From contig NZ_JACRTE010000005.1 of NCBI RefSeq assembly GCF_014385105.1, forward strand, positions 1 to 64,000: a stretch of 64,000 bases of DNA, read 5' to 3'. A program made the translations under genes and the position numbers. The stretch is from Qingrenia yutianensis. Its GTDB lineage: Bacteria > Bacillota > Clostridia > UMGS1810. Of this stretch, positions 51,731-61,483 are shown in pieces; position 1 is the first letter of the stretch, and each line of letters starts with the position of its first letter. A model generated the notes under the pieces. That model did no database searches and was not told the DNA's origin. It worked only from the letters and a program-made list of their open reading frames with translations.

Positions 51731-52563
51731 AAATTACATACGATACGGGATTTACACAAATGCCGAATAATATTTTGAGGAGCCATACATTAAAGCCGCT
51801 GCACAAGGTGGTTCTCAGCGTAATTTGCAGTTATTCAAACAGCAGTAATATTGCCTTCCCGTCTTATCAGACGATTGCTGATGACAGCGGAATCAGCAGG
51901 CGAAAGGTTATTGATGTTATAAGCGAGCTGGTGACGTTGGGCTGCATAAAAAAGACTGAACGAAGAAGCAGCAAGGGCGATCATACGGCTAACGACTATG
52001 AAGTGCTTATCGGGAGCCCTGATTTTTCTCTGCCCGGTGAAACGTCTGCACCACCGGGTAATGAAAATAATTCACCACCTGATGAACAGCCTTCACTACC
52101 GGGTAGTGAAATATCTGCACCACGTAGTGAACAGCGTGCACCCAATCAATATATAAATAAAAATATTAATAATTCTTTTAACAACATCAATCTATCAATC
52201 ACAGCAAACGAGATAGATGCGATGACGAATCGGATAAAAGAAAATATCGATTATGACATTCTTTGCGAGAGGTACAGCGGCGATATGCTTGATGAACTTG
52301 TGAGTGTTATGGCGGAAACTATATGCGGTAATTCCAAAACGGTACGCATCGCCGGAAATGATTTTGCAAGGGAGGTTGTAAAGTCGCAGTTATTAAAAAT
52401 CAACAGTGAGCATATCGAATATGTGCTTGACTGCATTAAGAAAAATACAACCAAAATCAAGAACATTAAAGCCTATATGCTGACCTGCATTTACAACGCA
52501 CCGCAGACAATATCAAGCTTCTACACAGCGGAAGTAAATCACGATTTATACGGCTGCGGTTGA
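51727..52563 (+). CDS. winged-helix replication-initiator-like protein
   Basis: 278 residues. Residues 1-100 form a winged helix (FPSYQTIADDSGISRRKVID, SELVTLGCIKKTERR) preceded by FTQMPNNILRSHTLKPLHKV, a start seen in RepA-N/helix-turn-helix initiators of plasmids and integrative elements. A Pro/Ser/Glu-rich linker (about 100-145) joins a helical C-terminal domain. It may start replication of the excised circle or regulate transfer genes. Identity as initiator is an inference. Confidence 0.55.
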   Translation: MKITYDTGFTQMPNNILRSHTLKPLHKVVLSVICSYSNSSNIAFPSYQTIADDSGISRRKVIDVISELVTLGCIKKTERRSSKGDHTANDYEVLIGSPDFSLPGETSAPPGNENNSPPDEQPSLPGSEISAPRSEQRAPNQYINKNINNSFNNINLSITANEIDAMTNRIKENIDYDILCERYSGDMLDELVSVMAETICGNSKTVRIAGNDFAREVVKSQLLKINSEHIEYVLDCIKKNTTKIKNIKAYMLTCIYNAPQTISSFYTAEVNHDLYGCG

Positions 52564-52603
52564 TTTTATGGGCGAAGCCGTCTTATATGCGGCAAGCATA
52601 GAG

Positions 52604-52650
52604 TTTGGGTACGCAAATGTATTAGCAAGCACGGCATTTGTACTCCCAAA
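52604..52650 (+). other. candidate oriT inverted repeat
   Basis: TTTGGGTACGCAAATG (52604-52619) and CATTTGTACTCCCAAA (52635-52650) form an imperfect inverted repeat (12 of 16 positions) in the 145-bp gap just before mobC, the usual place of oriT. The gap has no coding sequence otherwise. Confidence 0.4.
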
Positions 52651-52708
52651 AGCCCGCTTGTTTGTGGCTTTGCCCCTAAAACCCCTGTTTTGAAAGGAGA
52701 GAAAAACA

Positions 52709-53017
52709 ATGAGAGCAAATACAAATAAACTGAATTTTTATGTTTCCGATGCGGTGCGAAAAAAGCTTGAAAGGCTATCAAAAAATTCCGGTTTGACAAT
52801 GACGGCGGTTATTACAAAGCTTATATTGGAGTGTGAGATTCACCCACTCAAGACGGATGAGCTTTTAAAGATTTATAATGAGCTGAACCACATTGGCAAC
52901 AATATCAATCAGATCGCCCATACTGCAAACGCTGAAAGACATATTTCAGATGATAGAATTGATAGTGCTGTGAATTTGATGAATGATGTTTGGAGATGCG
53001 TTCGGAGCTATAAATAA
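52709..53017 (+). CDS. mobC: MobC-like relaxosome accessory protein
   Basis: 102 residues. A ribbon-helix-helix-like N-terminus (KLNFYVSDAVRKKLERLSKN, SGLTMTAVITKLIL) and the MobC C-terminal motif ELNHIGNNINQIAHTAN. MobC binds oriT and recruits the relaxase. AAAGGAGAG precedes the ATG. In complete elements a MobA/relaxase gene follows at once; here it is absent. Confidence 0.75.
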   Translation: MRANTNKLNFYVSDAVRKKLERLSKNSGLTMTAVITKLILECEIHPLKTDELLKIYNELNHIGNNINQIAHTANAERHISDDRIDSAVNLMNDVWRCVRSYK

Positions 53018-53053
53018 AACACACTTATCAAATTATAAATTACTCAAATATAC

Positions 53054-53082
53054 TTGACTATTTGCGAAATCTGTGGTATAAT
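53054..53082 (+). promoter_or_regulatory. promoter of the ATPase-restriction operon
   Basis: TTGACT (53054-53059), 17-bp spacer, TATAAT (53077-53082). Confidence 0.75.
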
Positions 53083-53110
53083 AATATCAATTCGAATTGG
53101 AGGTTGAATT

Positions 53111-54499
53111 ATGTTTATAGGCAGAGGGCGAGAGCTTTCAGCTCTTGAAAGATTATACAAATCGGATAAATTTGAATTTGCGGTTATCTATGGCAGACGC
53201 CGTGTGGGTAAAACCGCACTTATCAACAAATTTATTGATGATAAAAATGCTATTTATTTTATGGGTGTCGAGAGCAATGCAAAGCAGAATCTCGAAAATT
53301 TTTCAAAGAGCATTATGGAGTATGTCAGCGGTACGGAGATTGACAGCATATTCTCGTCGTTTCAATCGGCGCTCGAATATGTGTTCCGACTTGCCGAAAA
53401 AGAACGCATCATTCTTGCAATCGACGAATACCCGTATGTTGCGCGTTCATCAAAAAGCCTTGCTTCTACCCTCCAGCTTTTGATTGATAAATACAAGGAT
53501 AAATCAAAGCTGATGCTGATTCTCTGCGGTTCATCGATGTCGTATATGGAAGATCACGTTCTTGCCTATAAAGCGCCTCTGTATGGCAGAAGAACGGCGC
53601 AAATGAAGCTTTTGCCGTTCGACTTCGAGGAAACCTGCCGCTACTTCGAAAATTTCGCTGCCGAAGATAAGGCACTTATCTATGGGGTTGTCGGCGGTAC
53701 TCCGCAGTATCTATTGCAGATTAATGACGCATTGAGCGTTGAGGATAATATCAAAGATACATTTTTGAACCCCGTTTCATTCTTGTATGAAGAGCCGATA
53801 AACCTCTTGAAACAGGAAGTCAGAGAACCGGCAATCTATACGGCGATAATTGCTGCTATTGCAACGGGAGCGTCGAGAATGTCGGAGATTTCGGGCAAGG
53901 TCGGCGAAGATACCAATGTTTGCGCAATGTATCTCAAAAATTTGATCAACTTGGGAATTGTGCAGAAAGAAACACCGTATGGTGAAAAGGCATCACGAAA
54001 GTCGGTTTATTCGATTGAAGATAATATGTTCCGTTTCTGGTATCGGTTCGTGTTTGAAAATAATTCAATTATCGCCCGCGGCGCCGCAGATTTGGCATAT
54101 AAGCGTATCGAGCCGCAGCTTTCGGACTATATGGGCAAGGTTTTTGAGGAAATCTGTAAACAGTATCTGTGGAAACAGCTCCTTTCCGGCAACTGCCCTG
54201 TTGAGTTTACGGCTCTCGGTCGCTGGTGGGGCAATAATCCGAAAGAAAAGCGTCAGGAAGAAATCGACATTATGGGCGAGCAAGACAAAAATACTGCCCT
54301 TTTTGCAGAGTGTAAGTGGACAAACGAAAAGGTCGATCTCGGCGTGTTGGAAACACTTGTTAAACGAAGCGAACTGTTCAATTACAAAACTAAATATTAT
54401 TATCTGTTCTCAAAATCCGGCTTTACTAAAGGTTGTGAAGATAAAGCAAATGAAATGGGTAATGTGAATTTGGTCGAGTATGGAGATATAATACGTTAA
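53111..54499 (+). CDS. AAA ATPase with DUF234 nuclease-like C-terminus
   Basis: 462 residues. The N-terminal P-loop is VIYGRRRVGKTALINKF at about 24-40, with Walker B IILAIDEYPYV. Then SGKVGEDTNVCAMYLKNL is a winged helix. The C-terminal DUF234 part contains EEIDIMG and LFAECKW, the spacing of a PD-(D/E)xK nuclease. These ATPases are common in archaea and anaerobes with unknown function; some lie in defence or mobile loci. It begins the operon that leads into hsdM, 25 bp upstream of it. Confidence 0.75.
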   Translation: MFIGRGRELSALERLYKSDKFEFAVIYGRRRVGKTALINKFIDDKNAIYFMGVESNAKQNLENFSKSIMEYVSGTEIDSIFSSFQSALEYVFRLAEKERIILAIDEYPYVARSSKSLASTLQLLIDKYKDKSKLMLILCGSSMSYMEDHVLAYKAPLYGRRTAQMKLLPFDFEETCRYFENFAAEDKALIYGVVGGTPQYLLQINDALSVEDNIKDTFLNPVSFLYEEPINLLKQEVREPAIYTAIIAAIATGASRMSEISGKVGEDTNVCAMYLKNLINLGIVQKETPYGEKASRKSVYSIEDNMFRFWYRFVFENNSIIARGAADLAYKRIEPQLSDYMGKVFEEICKQYLWKQLLSGNCPVEFTALGRWWGNNPKEKRQEEIDIMGEQDKNTALFAECKWTNEKVDLGVLETLVKRSELFNYKTKYYYLFSKSGFTKGCEDKANEMGNVNLVEYGDIIR

Positions 54500-54524
54500 A
54501 CTATAAATAAAGGAGAAATTGACA

Positions 54525-56297
54525 ATGTCAGAATTATTTACACAAACCACAACAAATATACAGGAAAAGTCAAATTTGATATGGAGCGTTGCTGACCTGC
54601 TGCGTGATTATTACAAACCGCACGAATACGGAAAAGTAATTTTGCCGTTTTGCGTCTTGAAAAGATTTAACGACTGCCTTATTCCGACAAAGAATAAGGT
54701 TTTGGAAACATACGAAAATGTAAAACACCTTGAAGTTAAATCCGGCTTTTTGGAGCGTGCCGCCGGCTACTCATTTTACAACATAAGCAAATATGATTTC
54801 GGGAAGCTGACCGAAGACGCAACGCATATTGAAGATAATTTCCGCAATTATATAATAGGATATTCCGAAAATGTGCAGGACATTTTGGAAAATTACGAGT
54901 TTGACAACGAAATCAAAAAACTTGCAAACAACGGTCTTTTATTCCTCGTAATAGAGGCGTTTAATAAACCGAGTGCCTATATGGGAGCAGATAAAATTAC
55001 TTCCGTTGATATGGGATATATTTTTGAGGATTTGATAAAGAGATTTTCGGAAAGTTATGACGAACAAGCCGGAGCGCATTTCACATCGAGAGATATTATA
55101 TATCTTATGACTGATATTCTTATTTCCGAAGATAAAGACCTTTTAATTGAAGAAGGTGTTGCAAAGACGGTTTATGATATGACAATGGGTACTTCTCAAA
55201 TGCTTACCTGTATGACGGAGCGGTTAAAAGCTCTTGATTCCGAGGCTGACGTCAGAACATTCGGGCAAGAGTTAAATCCCGAAACATTTGCTATCGCAAA
55301 ATCCTCCGCCCTTATTCACGGCGGCAATGCCGATAATATGAAGCTCGGCAACACGCTTTCGGACGATAAATTCCCGAATTATAAATTTGATTATATCATT
55401 TCAAATCCGCCGTTTGGTATCGAATGGAAAACCGCAAAAAGAGAGGTTGAGGCGGAACACGCCATGGGCGACAACGGCAGATTCGGCGTCGGCTTGCCCA
55501 AAATATCCGACGGACAAATGCTTTTTGATTTAAATGGAATTGCAAAATTGAAAGACGACGGCAAAATGGCTATTATACATAACGGCTCGTCGCTTTTTAC
55601 CGGTGCGGCTGAAAGCGGTGAAAGCGAAATCCGCCGATATATGATAGAAAATGACTGGCTCGACTGTATAATTCAGCTTTCAACAGATGTATTCTATAAC
55701 ACGGGAATTACAACATATATCTGGATAATCTCAAAAAATAAACCTCTGCACCGACAGGGCAAGGTTCAGCTTATAGACGCGTCCAAAATGGCGGAACAGC
55801 GCAGAAAAAATATAGGAAATAAAAGATACGATATAACCGACAAATGCCGTGAGGCTATCGTTAAGGTTTACGGAGATTACAGGACAAAGGAATATGATTT
55901 TGACGGAAAAGTGTGCGAAAGCAAAATTTTCAATAATGAGGATTTCGGCTTTAACCGTATTCAGATTGAAAGCCCGCTGTATGATGAAAACGGAGAAATC
56001 GTAACCAAAGGCAAGAAAAATCAGCCTGTCCCCGACACTTCAAAACGAGATTATGAAAACGTTCCGCTTGTGGAAGATATAGATAGCTATTTTGCAAGGG
56101 AGGTAAAACCGTATAATGCGGCGGCGTGGATAGATAAAAGCAAAACAAAGGTTGGCTATGAAATACCATTTACAAGATATTTTTATAAATATCAGGCTCC
56201 GAGAAGTTCCGATGAAATCGCAGAAATTATAAGCTCGCAGGAGGCAAGCATCACTGCTTCGCTTAAAGCATTGTTTGGGGAGCGTGAAAGCAAATGA
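54525..56297 (+). CDS. hsdM: type I restriction-modification N6-adenine methyltransferase
   Basis: 590 residues from ATG 54525 (AAAGGAG upstream). SAM motif I has the variant VYDMTMGTSQMLTCM instead of DPACGTGG, followed by the catalytic motif IV SNPPFGIEW. The helical N-terminus (FTQTTTNIQEKSNLIWSVAD, LLRDYYKP) assembles with HsdS. It methylates adenine in the specificity-determined target, protecting host DNA. It overlaps hsdS by 4 bp. Confidence 0.92.
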   Translation: MSELFTQTTTNIQEKSNLIWSVADLLRDYYKPHEYGKVILPFCVLKRFNDCLIPTKNKVLETYENVKHLEVKSGFLERAAGYSFYNISKYDFGKLTEDATHIEDNFRNYIIGYSENVQDILENYEFDNEIKKLANNGLLFLVIEAFNKPSAYMGADKITSVDMGYIFEDLIKRFSESYDEQAGAHFTSRDIIYLMTDILISEDKDLLIEEGVAKTVYDMTMGTSQMLTCMTERLKALDSEADVRTFGQELNPETFAIAKSSALIHGGNADNMKLGNTLSDDKFPNYKFDYIISNPPFGIEWKTAKREVEAEHAMGDNGRFGVGLPKISDGQMLFDLNGIAKLKDDGKMAIIHNGSSLFTGAAESGESEIRRYMIENDWLDCIIQLSTDVFYNTGITTYIWIISKNKPLHRQGKVQLIDASKMAEQRRKNIGNKRYDITDKCREAIVKVYGDYRTKEYDFDGKVCESKIFNNEDFGFNRIQIESPLYDENGEIVTKGKKNQPVPDTSKRDYENVPLVEDIDSYFAREVKPYNAAAWIDKSKTKVGYEIPFTRYFYKYQAPRSSDEIAEIISSQEASITASLKALFGERESK

Positions 56298-57637
56298 CAA
56301 GAGAAATGAAAAACAGCGGTGTTGAATGGATAGGCGATATTCCGAGTGAGTGGGAAATTGAAAAAACAAGTAGAATTTGTAATACAATTACTGATTATGT
56401 CGCAAGTGGTAGTTTTGCAAGTTTGTCGGAAAATGTAAAATATCTTGATGAACCTAATTATGCAATGTTAATAAGGACTGCTGATGTATCAAATAAGGGT
56501 TATAATAGTAAACCTGTATATGTTGATGAACACGCATACAATTTTTTGAGAAACTCAAATTTATATGGCGGTGAGCTACTACTACCAAACATAGGTGGTG
56601 TTGGCGAAGTATATATTGTACCAAAATTATATGAAAAAATGACACTTGCACCTAATGCAATTATAATTAGAACCGATTATTGCGACAAGTACTATTACTA
56701 TTATTTTTGTAGTGATGCAGGCTTTATGTCAATAAAAGAAATTTCGCAAAGTACAGCACAACCTAAATTTAACAAGACTGATTTTAGACAAATCAAAGTT
56801 TTACTTCCACCGCTTCAAGAACAGAAAAAAATAGCCGATTTCCTTGACAGCAAGGTTAGAGAAATTGATAAAATCATTTTCGAAACAAAGGCAAGTATTG
56901 AAAATTACAAAGAGTATAAGCAGTCGGTTATAACAGAAGCCGTCACAAAAGGACTTGATAAAAATGTGCCGATGAAAGATAGTGGTATTGAGTGGATAGG
57001 CAAAATTCCGTGCGAGTGGAAAGTATGTAAATTAAAATTTTTTTCTAAAATGATCTCAAAAGGAACTACCCCAAAAGATATGAGAACGGAAATAGACCAC
57101 AAATATTGTGTTAGATATTTAAAATCTGAAAATATCGTTAGTAATGATTTAAGGTTAGAGCCTGAATTTTCAATTACGAAAGACATAAACGAGGAATTAA
57201 AAAGATCTCAATTAGAAATAAATGACATTTTGTTTGTAATTGCAGGTGCTTCCATAGGGAAAACAGCAATAGTACCAGAAGAATTTTTGCCTGCAAATAC
57301 AAATCAAGCAGTATCTTTTATTCGTTTAGAAAAAGAATTTTTAGATTACAAAAAATATGTATGGTATTTTTTACAATCAAGAATTATACCTACTGTGATT
57401 GCATTATATTCTGTTCAATCAGCGCAACCTAATTTATCAATGGAGAATTTAGGGAATATTAAATTGGCTATAAGCAAAAATAAATTAGAAATATTTAAAA
57501 TTGTTGATTACCTTGATGCAAAAAACGCAGAAATAGATAATCTCATTTCGAAAAAAGAAAAACTTATTACAAATTTGGAAGAATACAAAAAGTCACTTAT
57601 CTATGAATATGTGACAGGAAAAAAGGCGGTGGAGTAA
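56294..57637 (+). CDS. hsdS: type I restriction-modification specificity subunit
   Basis: 447 residues with two target-recognition domains. Each is introduced by a related phrase: SGVEWIGDIPSEWE (about 6-19) and SGIEWIGKIPCEWK (about 229-242). Each is followed by a conserved helix spacer (KKIADFLDSKVREIDKIIF and FKIVDYLDAKNAEIDNLIS). The two half-sites set the bipartite DNA target. AT-rich compared with hsdM, especially the second domain, as expected for exchangeable recognition domains. Sequence specificity cannot be predicted by eye. Confidence 0.92.
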   Translation: MTREMKNSGVEWIGDIPSEWEIEKTSRICNTITDYVASGSFASLSENVKYLDEPNYAMLIRTADVSNKGYNSKPVYVDEHAYNFLRNSNLYGGELLLPNIGGVGEVYIVPKLYEKMTLAPNAIIIRTDYCDKYYYYYFCSDAGFMSIKEISQSTAQPKFNKTDFRQIKVLLPPLQEQKKIADFLDSKVREIDKIIFETKASIENYKEYKQSVITEAVTKGLDKNVPMKDSGIEWIGKIPCEWKVCKLKFFSKMISKGTTPKDMRTEIDHKYCVRYLKSENIVSNDLRLEPEFSITKDINEELKRSQLEINDILFVIAGASIGKTAIVPEEFLPANTNQAVSFIRLEKEFLDYKKYVWYFLQSRIIPTVIALYSVQSAQPNLSMENLGNIKLAISKNKLEIFKIVDYLDAKNAEIDNLISKKEKLITNLEEYKKSLIYEYVTGKKAVE

Positions 57638-58176
57638 TGATTCTTCAATTAGTTGATGATGTAAAAAAGGCATTAAGCAACGGTTGCTATTTTTCCGCAC
57701 TTGCTCTTGCATTAACATTACCCGATGCTTGCGGAAGAGCGGAATATGGAGAAATTGGGATTGGTAAACGTTATAGAGATTGGTGTAAAAATTTCTGTAT
57801 AACTGATTTTGCATACTCTAAATGTAGCAATGATATGCCATATTTAAGCGAAGAAGTATTATATCAGTTAAGATGTTCGTTTTTGCATCAAAGTACACCA
57901 AGTATTGAACCTACAAAAATCAATGAAGAACGGTGTAAAATTGACAAAAATGAATTTGTTCTGTCTATTTCAAATGAACCGCTTTTAGACAATGGAACAA
58001 GTATGGTTTCTTATAATATAGAAGAAATGAAAATTGTAAAAAGAGGATATGAAATAAGCATTGATTACTTATGCCATATGATATGTGCTGCCGCTGCTAA
58101 ATACTATGAAGAAAATAAGGAGAAATTTAGTTTTATAAATTTTCGTTTAATTGACAAAAGAAAGGAAGATTTTTAA
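57637..58176 (+). CDS. HEPN-like protein embedded in the restriction operon
   Basis: 179 residues, start overlapping the hsdS stop by one base. ALALALTLPDACGRAEYG and GKRYRDWCKNF are followed by a helix with RCSFLHQ, an R-x4-H motif (Arg79, His84) that is the catalytic signature of HEPN RNases. The family is widespread as hypothetical proteins in phages and defence loci. A role as RNase toxin or guard linked to the restriction system is inferred from position and motif. Very AT-rich. The lack of a second HEPN motif does not matter, as these act as dimers. Confidence 0.55.
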   Translation: MILQLVDDVKKALSNGCYFSALALALTLPDACGRAEYGEIGIGKRYRDWCKNFCITDFAYSKCSNDMPYLSEEVLYQLRCSFLHQSTPSIEPTKINEERCKIDKNEFVLSISNEPLLDNGTSMVSYNIEEMKIVKRGYEISIDYLCHMICAAAAKYYEENKEKFSFINFRLIDKRKEDF

Positions 58177-58388
58177 TGAACCCAATTTACGAAATGTTTA
58201 ATTATCAATATATTCAGCAACAGGCACAAGAAAAGCACTTTACACAAATTGCAAAAGTACAGCAAAGTGCAAATAAATTAAAAGACTTTTTTGATAGTTT
58301 AGATGAGATAGAACCAGAATACAGAAATGACGCAAGTATAGAATTTTCTGCAATTATTTTGGATTTTATAAAAAGAAATTCAAATTGA
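58176..58388 (+). CDS. small helical protein of the restriction operon
   Basis: 70 residues; its ATG overlaps the stop of the HEPN-like gene by one base, so both are translated together. Sequence is polar and helical (QQAQEKHFTQIAKVQQSANK, LKDFFDSLDEIEPEY) with no recognised domain. By coupling it may be the partner or antitoxin of the HEPN-like protein, which is only an inference. It ends 19 bp before hsdR. Confidence 0.5.
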   Translation: MNPIYEMFNYQYIQQQAQEKHFTQIAKVQQSANKLKDFFDSLDEIEPEYRNDASIEFSAIILDFIKRNSN

Positions 58389-58407
58389 TGAATAGGAGGT
58401 CTAATCT

Positions 58408-61400
58408 ATGGATATAAAAGAAAAACGCTTTGAGCAGGACATAGAAAGCTATATGTTAAACTACGGCGGATATACAAAGGGCAATTTATCGACATATAAC
58501 CGCGAGACCGCCATTGACCTGCCGAAGCTGATACAATACATAAAGGCAACGCAGCCGAAAGAGTGGCAAAAGTACGAAAGAAATTATGGTGCAGACGCTG
58601 AAAAGAGATTATACAAGCGTTTTCAGGAATGTGTTGACACGTTCGGATTGACCTATGTTTTAAAGCACGGCTTTGAAGATAGGGGTGCAAAAATAAAAAT
58701 TGTATCTTTCAAAGAAAACACAACGCTCAACGATTCCGTGCTTGCCGATTACAATTCAAACATTGTAACCTGCACAAGGCAGTTTAAATATTCAACCGAG
58801 AATGAAAATTCTATTGATATGGTGCTGTCCGTAAACGGAATACCTGTTGTTGCTTTGGAGCTGAAAGACCAATTAACGGGGCAAAGTGTTGCCAATGCAA
58901 AAAAGCAGTTTATGACGGACAGAAACCCGAAAGAGTTTTGTTTCCGTTTTGACAACCGTTTTCTCGTATATTTTGCCGTTGATTTGTACGAAGTTGCAAT
59001 GACAACAAAGCTCGACGGAGAAAAAACATTCTTTCTGCCGTTTAATCAAGGCTCAAACGGCGCCGGCAATGTCGGAGGCAAAGGAAACCCCGAAAACAAA
59101 AACGGGTACGCCACAAGCTACCTTTGGGAAAAGGTTTTGACAAAGGACAGTCTTTTAAATATACTTCAAAGGTTTTTGCAGAGAGTTGAGGAAGAAAAGA
59201 TTGTTTATTCAAACGGAAAAGAAGTCAAAAAGAAATCGGTTAAACTGATATTTCCGCGTTTTCATCAGTTAGACGTTGTGTCAAAGCTGGTCGCAGATGT
59301 TAAGGACAACGGTTCGGGGCATAATTACCTTATTCAGCACTCCGCCGGCTCAGGCAAGAGTAATTCTATCGCTTGGCTTGCATATCAGCTTACCGAATTG
59401 CACGACAAGGACAATAAACCTATATTCACATCTGTTATAGTTGTCAACGACCGCACCGTGCTTGACCGCCAAACACAGAACACAATTTATGGATTCGACC
59501 ATACAAAAGGCGTTGTCGAAAAAATTGATGATGACAAACATTCAGCCGATTTAAAAGCGGCTATAAACAACGGTAAGAAAATCATTATAACAACAATTCA
59601 AAAATTTCCGTATATCTACAATGAAATTGACGATACCACCGACAGGCGGTTTGCAATTATTGTTGATGAGGCGCACAATTCACAGACAGGAAAAAATGCC
59701 GCAAAATTGAAAACCGCCCTTGCCGACACAGAGGACGCATTAAGAGAATATGCCGAGCTTGAAGGTCTTGCGGAAGATGAGGTAAAAGACCAAGAGGACA
59801 AGCTGGTTGATGAAATGCTGTCGCACGGAAAACACAAAAATCTTTCGTTCTTTGCCTTCACCGCCACACCGAAATCAAAAACGCTTGAAATATTCGGCAC
59901 ACCGAGAGAAAACGGCAAAGGCTTCAGACCGTTTCATATTTATTCTATGAAACAGGCTATTGAGGAAGGCTTTATTTTAGACGTGCTCAAAAATTTTATG
60001 CACTATAAAACCTGTTACCGCATTGCAAAACAAACGCCGGACAACCCCGAAGTGCCGGCAAACAAAGCAGTAAAGGCTGTTTTGAGGTACAAGGAACTGC
60101 ACCCTCACAACATTGCACAGAAAACCGCCATTATTATTGAAACATACAGAAGCGTTACAAAAAATAAAATAAACGGCAGAGCAAAAGCAATGGTTGTAAC
60201 GGCGTCGCGGCTTCACGCAATAAGATATTATCACGAGATGAAACGCTATATTGAAAGTCACGGATATGATGATGTTGAAATTCTTATTGCCTTTTCGGGC
60301 GTTGTGAAAGACGGCGAATTTGAGTACACCGAAGAAGGCTTGAACAAACGAAAGGACGGAACAACCATAAAAGAAAGTCAGCTGCCGTCGGAATTTAACA
60401 AAGACGAATATGCAATGCTTGTTGTTGCGGAAAAATACCAGACGGGATTTGACGAGCCGTTGCTGCACACAATGTTTGTCGATAAAAAGCTGAAAGATGT
60501 CAAAGCAGTGCAGACACTTTCAAGGCTTAACCGTATATGTCCGGGCAAAACAGATACATTTGTGCTGGATTTTGTAAACACTGCAGATGATATACAAAAA
60601 GCCTTTGAGCCGTACTATGAGGCTACATATCTTGATGAAGAAATCAATGTCAATATGATTTATGATACAAGACAGCTTCTCCGTCAAAAAGGAATATATG
60701 ATGAAAATGATATACAGGAATTTTTAAAAATATTCTTAAAAAAGGACCAAAATGACAGCGATTTGGGAACACTCACAAGCCTTTTAAAGCCCGTTGTGGC
60801 AAGGTATGAGGCAATGAATGAGGAAGAAAGGTTTGAGGTCAAGAAAACGGTTAAAAATTTTAATAAGTGGTATTCATATATTACGCAGATAAGCAGAATG
60901 TTTGACAGGTCTTTGCAGGAGGAATACACATATACGCAATACCTTGAAAAAATGCTGCCGCCGGTCAGCGACACACGCAATGTTGATTTGGAGGATAAGC
61001 TGAAACTTGAATACTATAAAATTCAAGAGGATTTTCACGGAGATATTAGTTTAGCACCGACGGAAGCAACAAAAACGCTCGAAAATCCGAAGTCATTAAA
61101 AACGGCCGGATTTATGTCCGAAGAAGATGCTTTGCTTGAAGAAATTATCAGCAAAATAAATGAACGGTTTGACGGTATTTTTTCGGAGGGTGACAGAGTT
61201 ATTGTTGAAACACTTTACAACAGAGCAAAGGAAAATAAGAAACTAAACCGTCAGGCACAGAAAAATGATGAGGAAGTTTATACAAAGTCAATATTTCCCG
61301 AAGTGTTCAAACAGGTTGCGCAGGACTGTTATATGGAACAGATGAAGGCGTTTTCAAAATTGTTTGAGGATAAACGCTTTTATGATACGGTTATGGCTAC

Positions 61401-61440
61401 ATTGGCACAGGAAACATATAGAACTTCAAACAGAGTATAA
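58408..61440 (+). CDS. hsdR: type I restriction endonuclease subunit
   Basis: 1010 residues, full length. The N-terminal nuclease has Asp and E-x-K in SIDMVLSVNGIPVVALELKD (about 130-150). The SF2 translocase has Walker A HSAGSGKSN (311-319), DEAH at 420-423, TATPKS, and VAEKYQTGFDEP with SRLNR further on. It cuts unmethylated DNA after ATP-driven translocation. GGAGG precedes the ATG. It is last gene of the operon; terminator at 61447-61475. Confidence 0.94.
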   Translation: MDIKEKRFEQDIESYMLNYGGYTKGNLSTYNRETAIDLPKLIQYIKATQPKEWQKYERNYGADAEKRLYKRFQECVDTFGLTYVLKHGFEDRGAKIKIVSFKENTTLNDSVLADYNSNIVTCTRQFKYSTENENSIDMVLSVNGIPVVALELKDQLTGQSVANAKKQFMTDRNPKEFCFRFDNRFLVYFAVDLYEVAMTTKLDGEKTFFLPFNQGSNGAGNVGGKGNPENKNGYATSYLWEKVLTKDSLLNILQRFLQRVEEEKIVYSNGKEVKKKSVKLIFPRFHQLDVVSKLVADVKDNGSGHNYLIQHSAGSGKSNSIAWLAYQLTELHDKDNKPIFTSVIVVNDRTVLDRQTQNTIYGFDHTKGVVEKIDDDKHSADLKAAINNGKKIIITTIQKFPYIYNEIDDTTDRRFAIIVDEAHNSQTGKNAAKLKTALADTEDALREYAELEGLAEDEVKDQEDKLVDEMLSHGKHKNLSFFAFTATPKSKTLEIFGTPRENGKGFRPFHIYSMKQAIEEGFILDVLKNFMHYKTCYRIAKQTPDNPEVPANKAVKAVLRYKELHPHNIAQKTAIIIETYRSVTKNKINGRAKAMVVTASRLHAIRYYHEMKRYIESHGYDDVEILIAFSGVVKDGEFEYTEEGLNKRKDGTTIKESQLPSEFNKDEYAMLVVAEKYQTGFDEPLLHTMFVDKKLKDVKAVQTLSRLNRICPGKTDTFVLDFVNTADDIQKAFEPYYEATYLDEEINVNMIYDTRQLLRQKGIYDENDIQEFLKIFLKKDQNDSDLGTLTSLLKPVVARYEAMNEEERFEVKKTVKNFNKWYSYITQISRMFDRSLQEEYTYTQYLEKMLPPVSDTRNVDLEDKLKLEYYKIQEDFHGDISLAPTEATKTLENPKSLKTAGFMSEEDALLEEIISKINERFDGIFSEGDRVIVETLYNRAKENKKLNRQAQKNDEEVYTKSIFPEVFKQVAQDCYMEQMKAFSKLFEDKRFYDTVMATLAQETYRTSNRV

Positions 61441-61446
61441 TCCACA

Positions 61447-61476
61447 AAAGCAGCAGACCACAATCTGCTGCTTTGC
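61447..61476. terminator. bidirectional terminator between hsdR and DUF6076 gene
   Basis: AAAGCAGCAGA pairs perfectly with TCTGCTGCTTT around CCACAA. Confidence 0.8.
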
Positions 61477-61483
61477 TACATAT

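Noticed and set aside
55100..55250. hsdM as inactive because SAM motif I reads MGTSQML rather than ACGTGGML
   Set aside because: The same variant is, as far as I recall, usual for one branch of Firmicute HsdM proteins, and motif NPPF is intact.
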